A stretch of 64,000 bases of DNA from Xanthomonas sp. 10-10 (lineage in GTDB: Bacteria; Pseudomonadota; Gammaproteobacteria; Xanthomonadales; Xanthomonadaceae): contig NZ_CP144460.1 of NCBI RefSeq assembly GCF_040182365.1, positions 4,464,001 to 4,528,000 of the forward strand, in the 5' to 3' direction. The notes under the pieces were generated by a model. It made no database searches, was not told where the DNA came from, and saw only the letters and a list, made by a program, of their open reading frames with translations. The translations under genes were made by a program, and so were the position numbers. The number at the start of each line of letters is the position of its first letter. The stretch's first letter is position 1. Positions 1 to 8,614 of the stretch are shown in pieces.

Positions 1-91
1 CGGCCGATCCGGCCATGCCGCCGCCACCGCGTCTGCGCGCGCAGCGACCATCCCCTTGGCGGCGCGGCCGCCAAACGCGCACACTCGCCAC

Positions 92-850
92 ATGCGCACT
101 CTTCCAACCTTGTTGTTGCTGGCCTGCGCGCTGCCCGCCCTGGCGGCAAGCACGGCCGCCAAGCCGGACCCGAACGTGCGGGTCTACCGCTGCGTCAGCA
201 GCACCGGGACCGTGGCCCTGCAGGATGCACCATGCAGCAGCGGCCGCCAGCAGGTGCTGGACATGCAGCGCCCGCAGGACCCGCCGCCGCGACCGCAACG
301 TCTGCAGGCACCCGCCCCGCCCCCGGCCGCGCCATCGCGCGAGGTTCGCATCGTCACCGTGCAACCGCCGCAGCCGATGTACGAGTGCACCACCGAGGAC
401 GGCGAGCGCTATACCAGCGACAGCCCGGAAGGCAATCCGCGCTGGGTGCCGACCTGGGGGCCGGCCTATGTGGGCAATGCGGTTGGCCCGCCGATCAGCG
501 GCGGCGGCATCCAGCGTCCGCCGATCTCGGTCAGCCCGCGTCCGGCGATTGCCGTGCAGGGTGGCGCCGGGCGGGGCAGCATCCGCGGCAGTGCCAGCTT
601 CGGCGCAGGCGGCTATCAGGACGGTTACCACGGCGGCTACGGCGGCACGGTGATCGTGCCCTACGGCAACGTGCAAATCCGCGACCAATGCCATGCCCTG
701 CCCGAGCAGGAAGTCTGCGCGCGGCTGGCAGACCGCCGCTGGGAGCTGATCCGCCGCTACAACAGCGCGCTGCAGAGCGAACGCCAGGAGCTCAGCCGCG
801 AACAACGCGGCATCGAAGCGCGCCAGCAACGCGACTGCGGCGGCGCATGA
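92..850 (+). CDS. Secreted DUF4124-type protein, first of a tandem pair
   Basis: A 252-residue exported protein of unknown function. I chose the ATG at 92 over the in-frame ATG at 56 because it places a classic signal peptide at the N-terminus (MRTLPTLLLLACALPALA, cleavage near ALA-AS). The mature start carries a DUF4124-like segment (VRVYRCVSSTGTV...DAPC), followed by a Pro-rich linker, a second Cys motif (YECTTEDGERYTSD), a Gly/Tyr-rich stretch around residues 170-200, and a C-terminal charged helical region with paired Cys. It overlaps the next gene by 4 nt (ATGA). The same layout in that gene suggests tandem duplication. DUF4124 proteins are periplasmic or envelope proteins without an established activity. 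Confidence 0.75.
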   Translation: MRTLPTLLLLACALPALAASTAAKPDPNVRVYRCVSSTGTVALQDAPCSSGRQQVLDMQRPQDPPPRPQRLQAPAPPPAAPSREVRIVTVQPPQPMYECTTEDGERYTSDSPEGNPRWVPTWGPAYVGNAVGPPISGGGIQRPPISVSPRPAIAVQGGAGRGSIRGSASFGAGGYQDGYHGGYGGTVIVPYGNVQIRDQCHALPEQEVCARLADRRWELIRRYNSALQSERQELSREQRGIEARQQRDCGGA

Positions 851-1500
851 GCCGCACCCTGCTGCTGGCGCTGCTGCTGAGCTGGGTGCCGGGCGCCAAT
901 GCCCAGGACGTGGCCATCTACCGCTGCACCGATCCCACCGGCGCGCTTACCGTGCAGAACATGCCGTGCCCGAAGGGCATGCAGCAACAGAAGAAAATGA
1001 TGACCGCACCGGCGGCGGTGCCATTCGCACCAAGCGGCACGCCTGCCCCTGCGCCAATGCGTCCTGCACATCCTGCGCAGCCAGCGCCCGCCGCACCTGC
1101 GGCCGCGCCGCCAGCGCCGACAGCCGCATCGACGCCAGCGCCGATGACCTCCACCTCCACCCTGCCTCCGCCGCCGTTGTTCGAATGCACCGCGCACGAC
1201 AATGGCCGCTACTTCACCGAAGACCGCGAGCCGGCCACGCGCTGCCTGCCGATGCAGACCACCAACCTGGCCGGTGGGCCGGCGACCGGCGGCGGCAGCG
1301 CCTGCGAAGTGGTCACCGACCGCTGCGCACCGGTGCCGGACCAGAGCCTGTGCGAGGCCTGGCGCAAGCGCGCCGAGCAGGCCGAGGCGACCTGGCGCTT
1401 CTCCGACGAGGCGCAATCGGCCGAACGCAAGCAGCGCTACGACCAGATGCGCCGGGTGCTGGACGAAAGCCGCTGCGCCAATCCGTCCATCACGCCGTAA
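847..1500 (+). CDS. Secreted DUF4124-type protein, second of a tandem pair
   Basis: A 217-residue exported protein, translationally coupled to the preceding gene through an ATGA overlap. The signal peptide is MSRTLLLALLLSWVPGANA. A DUF4124-like motif (DVAIYRCTDPTGALTVQNMPC) is followed by a long Pro/Ala/Thr linker (about residues 60-110), a second Cys motif (FECTAHDNGRYFTED) and a Cys-containing charged helical C-terminus. It has the same domain order as its neighbour but low sequence identity, so the duplication is old. The function is unknown. A perfect 8-bp hairpin starts right after the stop codon. Confidence 0.75.
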   Translation: MSRTLLLALLLSWVPGANAQDVAIYRCTDPTGALTVQNMPCPKGMQQQKKMMTAPAAVPFAPSGTPAPAPMRPAHPAQPAPAAPAAAPPAPTAASTPAPMTSTSTLPPPPLFECTAHDNGRYFTEDREPATRCLPMQTTNLAGGPATGGGSACEVVTDRCAPVPDQSLCEAWRKRAEQAEATWRFSDEAQSAERKQRYDQMRRVLDESRCANPSITP

Positions 1501-1501
1501 T

Positions 1502-1521
1502 GCTGCAACCGGCGTTGCAGC
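1502..1521 (+). terminator. Hairpin just after the DUF4124 pair
   Basis: GCTGCAAC-cggc-GTTGCAGC forms a perfect 8-bp stem with a 4-nt loop immediately after the stop at 1500. There is no T-tract, so it may be only a transcript-stabilising hairpin. Confidence 0.35.
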
Positions 1522-1713
1522 GCCGTGCCGCCGGTGTGCCAGCGCGGCGCCTGCGCGTTGCACGAGCCGCACGCGCGCCTGCCCGCTGTGCAGTCACCTG
1601 CCTCGCGCACAGGCGCCGCCGACAAAACAGGCGCAACGGCGGTTTTGCGCATGCATGCGCATCTTCCGATGCCATGCACAAGCCGCTATCCGCGTGCGTT
1701 GCGCGCAGTCGCG

Positions 1714-2490
1714 TCAGAAGCCGTAGCGCAAGAATCCGCCATCCACCGCGATGCACTCGCCGGTGATGTAACTGGCGGCCGGCAGACACAGAAAACCCAC
1801 CGCAGCGGCGACTTCTTCCGGTTCGCCGATGCGGCGCATCGGGGTGCGGTCGATCACCTGTTCGTAGTAATCCGGGTCCGACAACGGGCCGGAGGTACGA
1901 CGCGTACGGATGTACCACGGCGCCACCGCATTGACGCGGATGCCGTCTTCGGCCCATTCCACCGCCAGGTTGCGCGTCATCTGCTGCAGTGCGGCCTTGG
2001 TCATACCGTACGGCGCGCCGCTGCGCACATGGGTGATGCCCGAGACGCTGCCGACATTGACAATGGCCGAGGCGGCATGCCGGGTCAGCAGTGGATGCGC
2101 ATACCGCGACAATTCGAACGCGGAAAACACATTGGTTTCGAAGATGCCGCGCCACTCGTCTTCGGTGTAGTCGATGGCTGCCCGGCTGATGTTGCCGCCG
2201 GCGTTGTTGATCAGCAGATGCAGGCCGTCGGCGTGGTCCTCCACCCAGTCCAGGATCGCGCGGCGCTCTTCATCGTCGGACACATCGGCCGCCAGCCCAT
2301 GCAGTTCGCGCTCGGGAAATTCTTCGGCCAGTTCGTCGCGTGCCTGCGCCAACGCATCGGCATCGCGCGCCACCATCAGCAGATCCGCTCCGAAGCCGAG
2401 CAGTTCGCGTGCGATGGCCAGGCCGATGCCGGCACTGGCGCCGGTGATGAGGGCGGTCTGTCCATCCAGCCGCCAACGGTGCGTTGTCAC
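1714..2490 (-). CDS. SDR family oxidoreductase (tropinone reductase-like)
   Basis: A 258-residue classical short-chain dehydrogenase/reductase. The NAD(P)-binding TGASAGIG motif lies at residues 16-23, NNAGG near 93-97, the catalytic Ser in the VGSVSG segment, and the catalytic Tyr/Lys in YGMTK near 160-164. The C-terminal end ([15 protein letters not shown]) is typical of the family. Overall it resembles the tropinone reductase/SDR-c group, but the substrate cannot be predicted. It stands alone on the minus strand, with the small lipoprotein gene at 2598 diverging from it across about 107 nt that must hold both promoters. Confidence 0.88.
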   Translation of the reverse strand: MTTHRWRLDGQTALITGASAGIGLAIARELLGFGADLLMVARDADALAQARDELAEEFPERELHGLAADVSDDEERRAILDWVEDHADGLHLLINNAGGNISRAAIDYTEDEWRGIFETNVFSAFELSRYAHPLLTRHAASAIVNVGSVSGITHVRSGAPYGMTKAALQQMTRNLAVEWAEDGIRVNAVAPWYIRTRRTSGPLSDPDYYEQVIDRTPMRRIGEPEEVAAAVGFLCLPAASYITGECIAVDGGFLRYGF

Positions 2491-2597
2491 GTGGGTGATC
2501 CTCTTTCAAAACGCGAGAAAACGGCCGCCGCAGCGCAGTTGACGCGCGGCAGCAGTGCCGGCGTTAGGATACCGCCACCGCTCGCGAGGTCACGACG

Positions 2598-2813
2598 ATG
2601 AAACTTCACTGGATGCTTGCCGCCGTTGCGATGTTGCCGCTGGCTGCGTGTCAACGCCCGCAACCGGCGCCCACCGACCAGAAGCCCGACCCGCAGGCCA
2701 CCGCCCTGCGCGATCACATCCAGCAGCCGTTGAACAAGGCGCACGCGGTACAGACCGCCACCGACCAGGCTGCTGAGGATCAGCGCAAGGCGATCGATGC
2801 CGCCACGCAATAG
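2598..2813 (+). CDS. Small lipoprotein (71 aa)
   Basis: A 71-residue predicted lipoprotein. A short signal peptide ends in the lipobox LAAC (Cys19). The mature part is a Pro-rich linker (residues 20-35), then a charged, Gln/Ala-rich region predicted to be a single helix with little hydrophobic content. No domain is recognisable and the function is unknown. The start follows a purine-rich stretch (gaggtcacgacg), which supports the ATG at 2598. It diverges from the SDR gene. Confidence 0.7.
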   Translation: MKLHWMLAAVAMLPLAACQRPQPAPTDQKPDPQATALRDHIQQPLNKAHAVQTATDQAAEDQRKAIDAATQ

Positions 2814-3030
2814 AGCGGCCAGCACACTGCGCGAGCCGTCATGTGGACGGCACGGAGGAACCAGGGCGTAAGAGTGGTACCTGCCACACCTAGCACAGCA
2901 CGGCGGTGAGCACAGTCGTCTTGTCAGCGGCTCTAAGTGCGAGCCGGGAGAAGCGCGTTCAACAGTTCAACAACGCAGCGTCATCGCCGAGCCGTCCGCA
3001 TGCGGCAAGCCCGCAGCGTCATGCGGTACA

Positions 3031-3062
3031 GACGACAACGCCGGCACAAGGCCGGCGTCGTC
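3031..3062 (-). terminator. Probable sppA terminator hairpin
   Basis: A GC-rich inverted repeat (ACGCCGGC / GCCGGCGT, extended by CGAC/GTCG pairs) lies about 30 nt past the stop codon of the minus-strand sppA gene. It has no clear T-tract. The rest of the 277-nt stretch 2814-3090 shows no gene. Confidence 0.4.
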
Positions 3063-3090
3063 GCTGTAGTCGAGGGCCTGGTTTGCCGCC

Positions 3091-4992
3091 TCAGAACCCG
3101 CAGAAGCAGTAAGCCAAGGCCTTGACCGGCGTGCCGCCGGCCTTGCTGTCGTGCACCGCGCTTTCGACAAAGCGCAGCTGCGTGTCCACTTCCGGCAGCG
3201 AGCGCGCCAGCATGGCGCGCGCCATGCCCGAGTCGCTCAACATCCACGCCCCCATGCGGCTGCCGGCAAATCCGCTCATGAACTGCGAGAACGGGGTGGC
3301 CGGCTTTTCCACGTAGCGCACGCGGAACTTGCCCTTGTTCAACTTGGCGCGATTGGCCGCGTCGGCCACCGCTTCGGACATGCCGCCGAATGCATCCACC
3401 AGGCCATGCTGCCTGGCCTGCGCACCGCTCCACACGCGGCCGCGGGCGACCTTGTCGATGGCCTCCACCGACTGGTGACGCGCCTGCGCTACCTTGCCGG
3501 TGAAGTCGGCATAGCCCTTGTTGATCACCGCCTGGATGACCTGGCCGGCGGACGGGTCCAGCGGACGGGTGATGTCGAACGCACCGGCGAAGCGCGTGGT
3601 GCCCACGCCGTCGGTGTGCACGCCGATCTTGTCCAGCGCGCGGGTCAGGTTGGGCACCATGCCGAAGATGCCGATCGAGCCGCTGATGGTCGACGGGTCG
3701 GCATAGATGCGATCGGCGTTCATGCTGATCCAGTAGCCGCCGGAGGCGGCCAGGTCGCCCATCGACACCACCACCGGCTTGCCGGCCTGCTTGAGCGCGA
3801 CCACTTCGCGGCGGATCTGCTCGGAGGCGAACACCTCGCCGCCGGGCGAATCCACGCGCAGCACCACCGCCTTGACCTTGTCGTCGTCGCGCGCCTGACG
3901 CAGCAACGCGGCAGTCGACTCGCCACCGACACGGCCTGCCGGCTGTTCGCCACCACTGATCTCGCCGGCCGCCACCACCACCGCCACCTGCGGACGGCTG
4001 TCCATCGGCGAGCGCTGCGCCTGCAACTGGCTCAGGTAATCGTTGAAGCCAATATTGCGGAAACCGCTGTCGGCATCGCTGTCGGCCACGCCGCGCTTGG
4101 TCAGCAGCGCATCGACGTCTTCGCGGGTCTTGAGCCCGTCGACCAGTTTCTGCTGCAGCGCGAACTTGGCCAGATCGCCGCCTGCCGCCACCACGCCTTC
4201 GGGCAAGGTGTCGATGCCGGCGGTCAGCTGCGCCGGGGTGAGCTTGCGCGCGGTGCCGACGTCGGCCAGGTAGCGCTGCCACACGTCGTTCATCCAGAAC
4301 AGATCCGCTTCCTTGGCATCGGCCGAGGCCGCGTCCAGGATGTAGGGCTCGGCCGCGGACTTGTATTCGCCCACGCGGAACAGGTGCACGTCCACGCCGA
4401 GTTTGTCCTGCAGGCCTTCGCGGAAGTACTGGCGATAACGGCCAAGGCCTTCCAGCAGCACGCTGCCCATCGGGTCCAGATACACCTCGTTGGCCTGCGC
4501 GGCGAGCAGGTACTGGCCCTGGCTCATGCTCTCGCTGAAGGCCACGATCTGCTTGCCGGAAGCGCGCAGCTTTTGCAGCGCGGCAGCCACCTCGCGTTGC
4601 GAGGCGAAGCCGGCCGGCTGCAGCTTGTCCAGATTCAACAGCACCCGTTCGATCTTGCGGTCCTTGCCGGCCGCCTCGATCACCCGCACCAGGTCGCGCA
4701 ACTGCACCTCTTCGGCGCTCTTGTCGCCCACCGCCTTGGCCAGCGACCGGCTCACCGGGTCGGCGCTGAACTGCTCGACCAGCGTGCCTTCGGGGTTGAT
4801 GACCAGCGTGGTGCGCTCGGCCAGCGGCTTGGTCCCGTCGCCGCGCGCCATCGCCACTACGATCAGCAGCAGCAACAGCAACAGGAAACCGAAGAACACC
4901 AGGTTGAAGATCAGGCGCCGGGTGAAATTCATCACGTCCCACAGGCCGACGAAGAAACTGGCGATGGGACTGCGACGCACGGGGTGGTTCAT
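3091..4992 (-). CDS. sppA: Signal peptide peptidase SppA, 67K type
   Basis: A 633-residue inner-membrane serine protease that degrades cleaved signal peptides. An N-terminal anchor (about residues 28-48, very Leu-rich) is followed by two tandem peptidase S49 domains, the arrangement of the E. coli-type long SppA. The family uses a Ser/Lys dyad contributed by the two halves. Here Lys211 lies in the GEYKSAAEP motif of the first domain and Ser417 in LAASGGYW of the second, both at about the E. coli spacing. The C-terminus ends unusually in CFCGF. It follows the MATE gene on the same strand after a 94-nt gap, so it may have its own promoter. Confidence 0.95.
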   Translation of the reverse strand: MNHPVRRSPIASFFVGLWDVMNFTRRLIFNLVFFGFLLLLLLLIVVAMARGDGTKPLAERTTLVINPEGTLVEQFSADPVSRSLAKAVGDKSAEEVQLRDLVRVIEAAGKDRKIERVLLNLDKLQPAGFASQREVAAALQKLRASGKQIVAFSESMSQGQYLLAAQANEVYLDPMGSVLLEGLGRYRQYFREGLQDKLGVDVHLFRVGEYKSAAEPYILDAASADAKEADLFWMNDVWQRYLADVGTARKLTPAQLTAGIDTLPEGVVAAGGDLAKFALQQKLVDGLKTREDVDALLTKRGVADSDADSGFRNIGFNDYLSQLQAQRSPMDSRPQVAVVVAAGEISGGEQPAGRVGGESTAALLRQARDDDKVKAVVLRVDSPGGEVFASEQIRREVVALKQAGKPVVVSMGDLAASGGYWISMNADRIYADPSTISGSIGIFGMVPNLTRALDKIGVHTDGVGTTRFAGAFDITRPLDPSAGQVIQAVINKGYADFTGKVAQARHQSVEAIDKVARGRVWSGAQARQHGLVDAFGGMSEAVADAANRAKLNKGKFRVRYVEKPATPFSQFMSGFAGSRMGAWMLSDSGMARAMLARSLPEVDTQLRFVESAVHDSKAGGTPVKALAYCFCGF

Positions 4993-5086
4993 GGAAAACT
5001 CCGTCGAAAAGACGCTGCGTACGAAACGTACGAATCAATGGTGTCCAGCATACCGGCTGCGCCGGGCGCGCGGCATGCGCTGAAAG

Positions 5087-6463
5087 TCAGGGGGTCGCGT
5101 TGGCAGTCAGCCGCCGGCTGGTGTGCCGGAAGCGCAGGCCCATCAGGATCGCGGCGGTGGTCAGACCCAGAATCAGGCCGATCCACATGCCGCGCGGCCC
5201 CCAGCCCAGCCCCAGGCCGAGCCCGGCGCCGATCGGCATGCCTACGCCCCAGTACGAAAACATCGCCAGGAACATCGGCACGCGGGTGTCCTTGAGCCCG
5301 CGCAGCGCACCGGCAGAGAGCACCTGGATGCCATCGGGAAACTGGAAGGTGGCGGCAAACAACAGCAATCCCGACGCCAGCGCGGCCACTGCCGCATCGT
5401 TGGTATACACACCGACAATGGCGTCGTGGCCAAGCAGCAACGTGCTGGCCGACAGCGCCTGCGTGCCCAGCACGATGGCGTAGCCCGCCCAGGCCGCACG
5501 CCGCACGGCCAGCGGATCGCCCCGCCCCGCCGCATGGCCGACGCGCACGGTGGTGGCCTCGGCCACGCCCATCGGCACCATGAAACACAGCTGCCCCACG
5601 TTGATGGCGATCTGGTGCGCGGCGGCTTCGGTCGAGCCCAGCCGGCCGATCAGCAGCGCAGTGACGATGAACAGGCCGCCTTCCATCAGCACGGTGATGC
5701 CGATCGGCAGCCCCGTGCGCAGCAGATCGCCGATGGCGTGCCAGCGCGGTCCTTCCAGATGGGTGAACAACTCCAGATGCGCAAAACGCCGTGCGCGCCA
5801 GAGGTACAGCGCGAACACGCTGGCCTGCACCCACATGGTGATGGCCGAGGCCATGCCCAGGCCTTCGGCGCCATGCTCGGCAAACCCGAACTTGCCGTAG
5901 GTCAGCGCATAGCCCAGCGGTGCCAGCACCAGCAAGCCGCCAAACCCCAGCAGCATGGTCGGCAGCGTCCAGTGCATGCCTTCGCTGAGGTAGCGCATGC
6001 AGAAGTAGAACGTCAGCGCCGGCACGCCCCAGCGCACCGCATGCAGGAAGTCGGTGGCACCGGGCACGATGTCCGGCGCAATCCCGAAGGTGGGCAGCAG
6101 CGGCGGCACCAGGCTCAGGAACGCGAACATCAACGCGCTCAGCCCCAGCGACAGCCACAACGCCTGGCGAAACAATGGGCCGATCTCGCGCTCGCGCCCG
6201 GCGCCGCGCAGTTGCGACACCGAGGCGGTCAAGGAAATCAACGTACCGATCGGCACCAGCATCGGCAGCCACAGCAGCGAGGTGCCGATGGTCACCGCCG
6301 CCAGCGTCGCAGTGCCGTGATGGCCGGCGATGACGTTGTCGACAAACCCGATCAAGCCGGTGGAGACGTGACCGAGCACCAGCGGCAAGGCCAACAGGCC
6401 GGTGGTACGCACTTCCGATGCGAAGCCTGGCGTCGCAGACGCCGAGGCAGGAGAAACAGACAT
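5087..6463 (-). CDS. MATE family multidrug efflux transporter (NorM-like)
   Basis: A 458-residue cation-coupled exporter of the inner membrane with about 12 hydrophobic segments in two homologous halves, the expected MATE fold and length. The N-terminal half carries the family pattern around LPLVLGHVSTGLIGFVDNVIAG, and the second half begins near GLPIGITVLMEGGLF. The family exports cationic drugs and dyes with Na+ or H+. The substrate here is not predictable. It lies upstream of sppA on the same strand. Confidence 0.92.
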   Translation of the reverse strand: MSVSPASASATPGFASEVRTTGLLALPLVLGHVSTGLIGFVDNVIAGHHGTATLAAVTIGTSLLWLPMLVPIGTLISLTASVSQLRGAGREREIGPLFRQALWLSLGLSALMFAFLSLVPPLLPTFGIAPDIVPGATDFLHAVRWGVPALTFYFCMRYLSEGMHWTLPTMLLGFGGLLVLAPLGYALTYGKFGFAEHGAEGLGMASAITMWVQASVFALYLWRARRFAHLELFTHLEGPRWHAIGDLLRTGLPIGITVLMEGGLFIVTALLIGRLGSTEAAAHQIAINVGQLCFMVPMGVAEATTVRVGHAAGRGDPLAVRRAAWAGYAIVLGTQALSASTLLLGHDAIVGVYTNDAAVAALASGLLLFAATFQFPDGIQVLSAGALRGLKDTRVPMFLAMFSYWGVGMPIGAGLGLGLGWGPRGMWIGLILGLTTAAILMGLRFRHTSRRLTANATP

Positions 6464-6735
6464 GACACACCGATTGCTGCGCGGACTACGGCCGTGCCGG
6501 GAGGCGCTGGCACCGGGTCGCGTGGGGCCGCTATCTTACGCGTACTTTCCGACTGCGGCCTGACGCGCGCTTGGGCAGCTCCCGCCGCGCTCGCTGCTGC
6601 GTGTGCGGCAACGAAAAACGGCTGCCGATCTTTGCAGGTAGCCGCATGATGACGCTGTACCGTGTGCCAGGCACGCGCCCTCGGGTGATCGCATCGGGCA
6701 CGCGGCCCTCCATCGCCGCCAACCGGACCTGGCTC

Positions 6736-7899
6736 ATGTCCCTGCACCCGACCGCATTGCATCCATCGGACTGTGAGAACTGCTCCACTGCGTTGCAAGG
6801 CGCGTTTTGCCACGCCTGCGGGCAAAGCGCGCATAGCCCGGTGCGCAGCGTCACGCATGCGGTGGAAGAAGTCTTCGAATCGTTCTGGCACCTGGACGGG
6901 CGGATCTTCCGCACCTTGCGCGACCTGCTGGTGCCGGGCCGCGTGGCGCTGCGATTTCTGGGCGGGCAGCGCGTGCGCTACGTCGCGCCGATGCGGCTGC
7001 TCCTGGTGGTGAGCCTGTTGACCTTCTTCATCGCACGCATCGCGGTGCATGCCTCCGACGAAGACTCCGATGTCGCCGCGCCTGGCGCGCCGCAGAGTGC
7101 GGTGCCGAAGGATTTTGCGCAGGCGCGCACGCCGGCGCAGGTGGAAGCGGTACGTGCGCAAATCGTCGGCACGCTCACCCAGAGCCGCAAGGTGGTGCCT
7201 GCGGGCATCGCGCGCGATGGTGTGGATGCCGGCATCGCCCGCACCGAGAGCGAGGCGCGCAAGCGGCTGGCGCAACTGCACCAGGGCGCGCGGCTGGAAA
7301 GCGCCGCACCGGTGGTCGATGCCCCCGACAACGGCACGTTCTTCTCGCTGGGAGGCAAACCCTGGGACCCGGTGAGCAACCCACTGACGGTCGCACCGTT
7401 ACCGCAATGGGCCAACCGCTGGCTCAACCTGCAGCTCGCGCATATCCGCAGCAACCTGCCGCGCCTGCGCAGCAATCCGCAGCTGCTCTACAACGCGTTC
7501 TTCGCGGCGGTGCCGTCCACCTTGCTGGTGCTGGTGCCGTTGTTTGCGCTGCTGTTGCGCGTGTTCTACCTGCGCAGCGGGTGGGTGTATCTGGAGCATC
7601 TGGTGGTGGCGCTCTACAGCCATGCATTTCTCTGCCTGAACCTGCTGGCGATGCTGCTGCTGTCGTTGCTCAGGGAATGGGTGCTGCAGCTGGCTCCCCC
7701 GATCGCCTGGAGCCTGGGCCTGCTGCAGTTCGGGCTGGCACTCTGGATGCCGCTGTATTTGCTGGGGATGCAGCGCCATGTCTACCGCCAGTCATGGTCG
7801 GTCACGGTGCTGAAATACCTCGGCCTGGGCAGCGTGTATTTCGTGGTGGTCACGTTTGCTGCCGCCTTCCTGATGGTGGCAAGTCTGGCGCGCCTTTGA
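6736..7899 (+). CDS. DUF3667 zinc-ribbon membrane protein
   Basis: A 387-residue membrane protein of unknown function. The N-terminus has a Zn-ribbon-like Cys set (CENC ... CHACGQ, residues 15-32), followed by the DUF3667 signature (FWHLDGRIFRTLRDLL, then RYVAPMRLLLVVSLL entering the first membrane helix). A large soluble loop (about residues 105-235) precedes four C-terminal membrane segments. I chose the ATG at 6736 because the Cys motif follows directly. Upstream ATGs at 6571 and 6646 would add low-quality residues. It converges on the minus-strand DUF3106 gene. Confidence 0.8.
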   Translation: MSLHPTALHPSDCENCSTALQGAFCHACGQSAHSPVRSVTHAVEEVFESFWHLDGRIFRTLRDLLVPGRVALRFLGGQRVRYVAPMRLLLVVSLLTFFIARIAVHASDEDSDVAAPGAPQSAVPKDFAQARTPAQVEAVRAQIVGTLTQSRKVVPAGIARDGVDAGIARTESEARKRLAQLHQGARLESAAPVVDAPDNGTFFSLGGKPWDPVSNPLTVAPLPQWANRWLNLQLAHIRSNLPRLRSNPQLLYNAFFAAVPSTLLVLVPLFALLLRVFYLRSGWVYLEHLVVALYSHAFLCLNLLAMLLLSLLREWVLQLAPPIAWSLGLLQFGLALWMPLYLLGMQRHVYRQSWSVTVLKYLGLGSVYFVVVTFAAAFLMVASLARL

Positions 7900-7910
7900 C
7901 GCTGCACCCT

Positions 7911-7932
7911 GCGCCTGCAGCGCTGCAGGCGC
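7911..7932. terminator. Perfect 22-bp palindrome between convergent genes
   Basis: GCGCCTGCAG-CG-CTGCAGGCGC is a perfect palindrome 12 nt after the DUF3667 stop and 92 nt past the DUF3106 stop. It could act in both directions, though there is no T-tract. Confidence 0.4.
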
Positions 7933-8023
7933 GCGCGTAGCAGCGCGCGGTGAGCGACGGATTGCGGCGTCGATCGCACCATGCAAGTCGCCGGCCACCT
8001 GCCAGGCCGACATGCGGCGGAAA

Positions 8024-8614
8024 TCAGCGTGCCAGTTGCCGCTTCAGCCAGGCGCTGCGGGTGGCCGGGGTTTCGGCCAGCAGGGCATCGCGCAATCCAT
8101 CGCGGTCCTGCGGCGGGGTGCGTTGAGCGAGCACCGCCAGCTGCTCCAGCTGGCCCGCATCCAGGCTGCGCAACACGGCCAGCAGGCGCTCGCGCTGGTC
8201 GACCGGCACGTAGCCGATCAGCGGCTGCAGCTGCGGGTAGAACGCGCCCACTTGCGACCCCAGGCGCCAGCCATCGCGGTGCAGGCGATCCATTGCGGTG
8301 AACTGGGTGCGCAAGGCGCGTTGCTGGTCGTCGGGCAGGCTGTGCAGCCGTTCGCGCGCCTGCCGCAACACCACGCGGTCGGTGGCGGTCAGGTCTTTCC
8401 ACGCGGCATAGCGCGCGCGCAGGTCGGCCTGCTGTACCGGCGTCAGTGCAGCCCAGCGCGCGCGTTGCTGTGCGGCGCTCGGCGCTGCCGACGCGGCAGG
8501 AGCGCTGACGGGTCCGTTATGACCGCTTTCGTCCAGCGCCGTCGGCAAGGCCTGCGCGCCGGCGATACCGGTAACGGCGAGCACCAGCAGGCCAGACCAC
8601 TTAATTGTCGTCAT
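8024..8614 (-). CDS. DUF3106 secreted protein
   Basis: A 196-residue protein with an N-terminal signal peptide (WSGLLVLAVTGIAGAQA) and a helical, Arg/Gln/Leu-rich body containing the DUF3106 repeats (RWAALTPVQQADLRARYAAW, then LPDDQQRALR). I chose the ATG at 8614, which overlaps the end of the upstream gene by 14 nt and implies translational coupling. In beta- and gammaproteobacteria, DUF3106 genes commonly follow an ECF sigma-factor gene and a membrane-anchored anti-sigma-like gene. The upstream protein here seems to combine those two. The role is unknown, possibly an envelope sensor of that sigma system. Confidence 0.8.
   Translation of the reverse strand: MTTIKWSGLLVLAVTGIAGAQALPTALDESGHNGPVSAPAASAAPSAAQQRARWAALTPVQQADLRARYAAWKDLTATDRVVLRQARERLHSLPDDQQRALRTQFTAMDRLHRDGWRLGSQVGAFYPQLQPLIGYVPVDQRERLLAVLRSLDAGQLEQLAVLAQRTPPQDRDGLRDALLAETPATRSAWLKRQLAR

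Noticed and set aside
3151..5295. 714-codon open frame opposite sppA
   Set aside because: It is the antisense of a well-supported gene in high-GC DNA. It has no recognisable domain and its composition is typical of a shadow frame (His/Arg/Gln-rich).
5123..6649. 508-codon open frame opposite the MATE gene
   Set aside because: Shadow frame rich in Gln, His and Arg, with no domain. The MATE gene is clear on the other strand.
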